Shown: positions 6,788 through 8,127 of the stretch, one piece after another
How positions within the stretch are numbered: position 1 is the first letter of the stretch
How the letters are laid out: the number at the start of each line of letters is the position of its first letter
Source: Candidatus Eiseniibacteriota bacterium
GTDB lineage: Bacteria; Eisenbacteria; RBG-16-71-46; CAIMUX01; VGJL01
Length of the DNA: 8,127 bases
NCBI GenBank assembly: GCA_014729455.1
Contig: WJJW01000472.1
Coordinates: 1-8,127, forward strand
Reading direction: 5' to 3'
Translations under genes and position numbers: made by a program
Notes under the pieces: generated by a model
Database searches by the model: none
What the model was told of the DNA's origin: nothing
What the model saw: only the letters and a program-made list of their open reading frames with translations

Positions 6788-7338
6788 AGCCAGGCGACGA
6801 GCGAGTCGCCGGCGGCCTCCCGCAGGAGGTGGAAACCGAGCTGCGAAGTCGGCACCCGCTTGCGCAACACTCCCTCCGGATCGAGAAGGAGCAGGTCGTC
6901 CTTGACGATCCCGTACCGCTGCATCACCCGGCTCTCCGGGACATCCTGCAGGAGCGGAACGGGAAGGCCCGCGCAGTAGTCCGCGACTCCCGCCTCCTGG
7001 CCGATCTGGTTCAGGCCGAGCGCGGCGGCCGCGATCCCCTCGCCGCGCCAGCGGTCCCGCAGATCGGCGAGCGATGCGAACTGCATCGCACAGAAGCTTC
7101 ACCCGGCCGAGCCCGCGTACAGGACGACCGCCTGTCCCCGCAGAGCCGCCATGGCGATCGAATCGCCGTGACTCGACGAGAAGGGATTGACGTCGACGAG
7201 CGTGAACTCGATCGGCCGGGGATCGAGCGGCCGGACCGGTCCCTCGTCGCTCGCGCAGCAGAGGAAGACGACGGCCGTCACGGTCGCCGCCCAGACGCCG
7301 CGCGCCCCGCGTGGTGGTTCCGAGCGTCTCGCGCCCAT
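6772..7338 (-). CDS. Exported thioredoxin-fold (redoxin) selenoprotein with U-x-x-C active site, TGA read as selenocysteine
   Basis: This is a 188-residue protein if the TGA at 7101-7099 is read as selenocysteine 80; both halves are in one frame. The start at 7338 has GGGAGG six bases upstream. Residues 1-30 form an export signal with a basic start and a hydrophobic core (WAATVTAVVFLCC). A lipobox is poor, so lipid attachment is uncertain. The mature part reads like a redoxin: FTLVDVNPFSS (45-55), a SIAMAALRGQAVVLYAG strand (60-76), then G-U80-S-F-C83 where thioredoxins carry CxxC, then AMQFASLADLRDRW (helix), ALGLNQIGQEAG (106-117), PLLQDV, YGIVKDDLLLLDPEG (142-156) and a C-terminal helix. 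The cis-Pro before the fourth strand is absent. A SECIS-like stem-loop sits just after the TGA. Probable role: thiol-disulfide or peroxide chemistry outside the cytoplasm, inferred from fold. If selenocysteine is wrong, this is a nonsense-broken gene; the TGA's exact position argues against that. Confidence 0.82.
7071..7089 (-). promoter_or_regulatory. Putative bacterial SECIS element
   Basis: In the minus-strand mRNA, GCGAUGC (7089-7083) pairs perfectly with GCAUCGC (7077-7071), leaving a 5-base loop AGUUC (7082-7078). The stem starts nine bases after the UGA, and the loop starts 16 bases after it with G as its second base followed by U. Beyond a U-U mismatch, a G-C and a U-G pair can extend the stem. 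Known bacterial SECIS elements are coding-region hairpins at about this distance with G (often GU) in the apical loop, bound by SelB. The mismatch echoes the bulged U of the E. coli fdhF element. Folding was judged by eye. Confidence 0.75.
7099..7101 (-). other. In-frame TGA recoded as selenocysteine (residue 80)
   Basis: The codon lies in the first Cys position of a CxxC-like site: AGSAG-U-SFCAMQF. Upstream and downstream reading frames are identical, with no other stop in 189 codons except the terminal TGA at 6774-6772. TGA is also the normal stop of several neighbouring genes, so this is context-dependent recoding rather than a changed code. Confidence 0.8.
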
Positions 7339-7393
7339 CGAGCTCCTCCCGATTTCGGCGGCACGACCCCTCCCGCCGGCGGCCCGGAGCCGC

Positions 7394-7400
7394 TAGAATA
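7394..7400. promoter_or_regulatory. Possible two-way -10 element between the redoxin and hydrolase genes
   Basis: Plus strand reads TAGAAT (7394-7399) and minus strand reads TATTCT (7400-7395), each four or five of six matches to TATAAT and among the few A+T-rich bases in the 119-bp gap. Starts near 7406 (plus) and 7388 (minus) would give leaders of about 50 bases on each side. No clear -35 on either strand. Confidence 0.35.
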
Positions 7401-7401
7401 A

Positions 7402-7437
7402 CCGGACCGCGCCCCGGCCGCCAGCAGGGGCGACCGG
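7402..7437 (+). other. G+C hairpin in the hydrolase leader
   Basis: CGCCCC (7410-7415) pairs with GGGGCG (7427-7432) around an 11-base loop, and outer CCGG (7402-7405) can pair with CCGG (7434-7437). It would lie at the 5' end of the leader of the gene starting at 7458. No riboswitch family is recognisable and no T-tract follows. Confidence 0.25.
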
Positions 7438-7457
7438 TGCGGTGCGGAGGGGAGGAG

Positions 7458-8033
7458 GTGCGCGTGCTTCACCGAGAACGGGCCGTCCTCGTCGTGATCG
7501 ACGTGCAGGAGCGTCTGCTCCCGTCGATCGACGAAGCGGAGCGGACCGTGGGGCAGATCGTCCGCCTGATTCAGGGATTCCGGATCATCGGTGCGCCGGT
7601 CCTCGTGACCGAGCAGTACCGAAAGGGCCTGGGCGAGACCGCCCCCGCGATCCAGGAAGCGCTCGCCGCGCCCGATCCGAACACGGGCGAGGCGCATCGC
7701 TTCGACCCCCTGGAGAAGATGACCTTCTCCTGCATGCTCCACGATCCGTTCCTGGAGGCGCTGGAAGCGACCGGCCGGCGCCAGGTGGTCCTCTGCGGGA
7801 TCGAGGCGCACGTCTGCGTGCACCAGACGGCGCTCCACTTGCTGGAACGGGGCTTCCACGTCGAGATCGCCTCCGACGCCGTCTCCTCGCGGTCGCCGCG
7901 CAATCGAGAGGTGGCCCTCTCGCGCCTCGCCCTGGAAGGGGCGAAGCCGACCACGGTGGAGACCGCGGTGTTCGAGATGCTCGAGGCGTGCGGGACCGAT
8001 CCGTTCAAGTCCTGGGTCCGCGTGATCCGCTGA
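7458..8033 (+). CDS. Isochorismatase-superfamily (cysteine) hydrolase
   Basis: This 191-residue cytoplasmic alpha/beta hydrolase has the superfamily catalytic triad: Asp15 in VVIDVQERLLP, Lys87 in FDPLEKMTFSC and Cys120 in VVLCGIEAHVCV, where the preceding GIEAHV carries the usual cis-peptide turn. The sequence most resembles the ISOC1/ISOC2 and YcaC-like group (VTEQYRKGLG at 50-59, QTALHLLERGFHV, SDAVSSRSPRNR) rather than true isochorismatases or nicotinamidases. Substrate is unknown for that group; proposed activities are amide or imide hydrolysis. The start is GTG at 7458 with GGAGG seven bases upstream. GTG at 7464 (also well placed after GGAGG) is nearly as good and would shorten the protein by two residues. 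The long upstream reading frame to 7311 is non-coding. The lipoprotein gene begins 11 bases after its stop. The opposing redoxin gene diverges from it. Confidence 0.92.
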   Translation: MRVLHRERAVLVVIDVQERLLPSIDEAERTVGQIVRLIQGFRIIGAPVLVTEQYRKGLGETAPAIQEALAAPDPNTGEAHRFDPLEKMTFSCMLHDPFLEALEATGRRQVVLCGIEAHVCVHQTALHLLERGFHVEIASDAVSSRSPRNREVALSRLALEGAKPTTVETAVFEMLEACGTDPFKSWVRVIR

Positions 8034-8044
8034 GGAGGGCTCTC

Positions 8045-8127
8045 GTGCGCGCCGCTTCGATCCTGCTCTCTCTCGCGATCCTGGTCGCCGGTTGCGAGAG
8101 CTCCCTGGATCCCGAGCCGCAGTCGGA
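8045..8127 (+). CDS. Lipoprotein of unknown function (5' end only)
   Basis: Only 27 residues are visible before the right edge. GTG at 8045 follows AGGAGGG by five bases, with the Shine-Dalgarno overlapping the hydrolase stop. The product begins MRAASILLSLAILVAGC, a classic lipoprotein signal peptide with lipobox LVAGC and acylated Cys17, followed by ESSLDPEPQS, a flexible acidic linker. It should be anchored in a membrane. Function cannot be judged. The short spacing suggests an operon with the hydrolase. Confidence 0.72.
   Translation, partial: MRAASILLSLAILVAGCESSLDPEPQS

Noticed and set aside
7099..7101. Genome-wide reassignment of TGA to Trp or Gly.
   Set aside because: PadR, the ABC ATPase, the metalloprotease homologue, the hydrolase and the redoxin itself all end in TGA at the expected family length.
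6772..7338. Two separate small genes, or a frameshifted pseudogene, in place of one selenoprotein.
   Set aside because: Both parts share a frame, so there is no frameshift. The second part would begin inside the active-site helix and has no proper ribosome binding site, and the TGA lies exactly at the catalytic position with a hairpin after it.
7278..7859. Minus-strand open frame opposite the hydrolase.
   Set aside because: It is the antisense shadow of the isochorismatase-like gene, whose Asp-Lys-Cys triad is clear on the plus strand.

Overview
This is a G+C-rich stretch of bacterial chromosome, dense with short-spaced genes. The best guess at its source is a member of the FCB superphylum or a nearby candidate phylum of the Eisenbacteria/Krumholzibacteria kind. 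That is an inference. It rests on the large secreted protein at 2766-5057, which ends in a FlgD-like Ig domain of the type these groups attach to exported proteins, on the extreme G+C, and on short G-rich Shine-Dalgarno sequences. No rRNA, tRNA, CRISPR array, insertion sequence or phage gene is visible.

Layout. (1) Minus strand, 1-2580: a translationally coupled PadR regulator, MacB/LolD-type ABC ATPase and FtsX-type permease, joined by two 4-base ATGA overlaps. The permease runs off the left edge. A near-consensus sigma-70 promoter (2645-2673) drives the set, and a symmetrical operator-like repeat (2626-2649) covers its -10 and start site, so PadR autorepression is likely. (2) Plus strand, 2766-5057: a secreted gluzincin-like metalloprotease homologue whose HExxH motif reads HAYGH, so the catalytic Glu is missing. 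(3) Plus strand, 5121-6780: a DUF2203 protein, apparently translated from a leaderless mRNA, followed by an M20D amidohydrolase. (4) Minus strand, 6772-7338: a thioredoxin-fold protein interrupted by one in-frame TGA exactly where the first active-site Cys should be. (5) Plus strand, 7458 to the right edge: an isochorismatase-superfamily hydrolase, then the start of a lipoprotein gene.

The most interesting item is the gene at 6772-7338. A conventional gene caller would report two short unrelated ORFs (7099-7338 and 6772-7086). They are in the same frame. Reading the TGA as selenocysteine gives an uninterrupted 188-residue exported redoxin with a U-S-F-C active site. Nine bases after the TGA the mRNA forms a perfect 7-bp stem closed by a 5-base AGUUC loop, which fits a bacterial SECIS element in position and loop content. 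Several other genes in the window end in TGA, so the whole code has not been reassigned. The protein is therefore probably an exported selenoprotein oxidoreductase.

The genes do not form one obvious pathway. The ABC module is a self-contained regulated efflux or envelope unit. The redoxin and the hydrolase diverge from a shared 119-bp promoter region, and the redoxin and amidohydrolase genes converge with a 9-bp overlap inside a G+C-rich hairpin.
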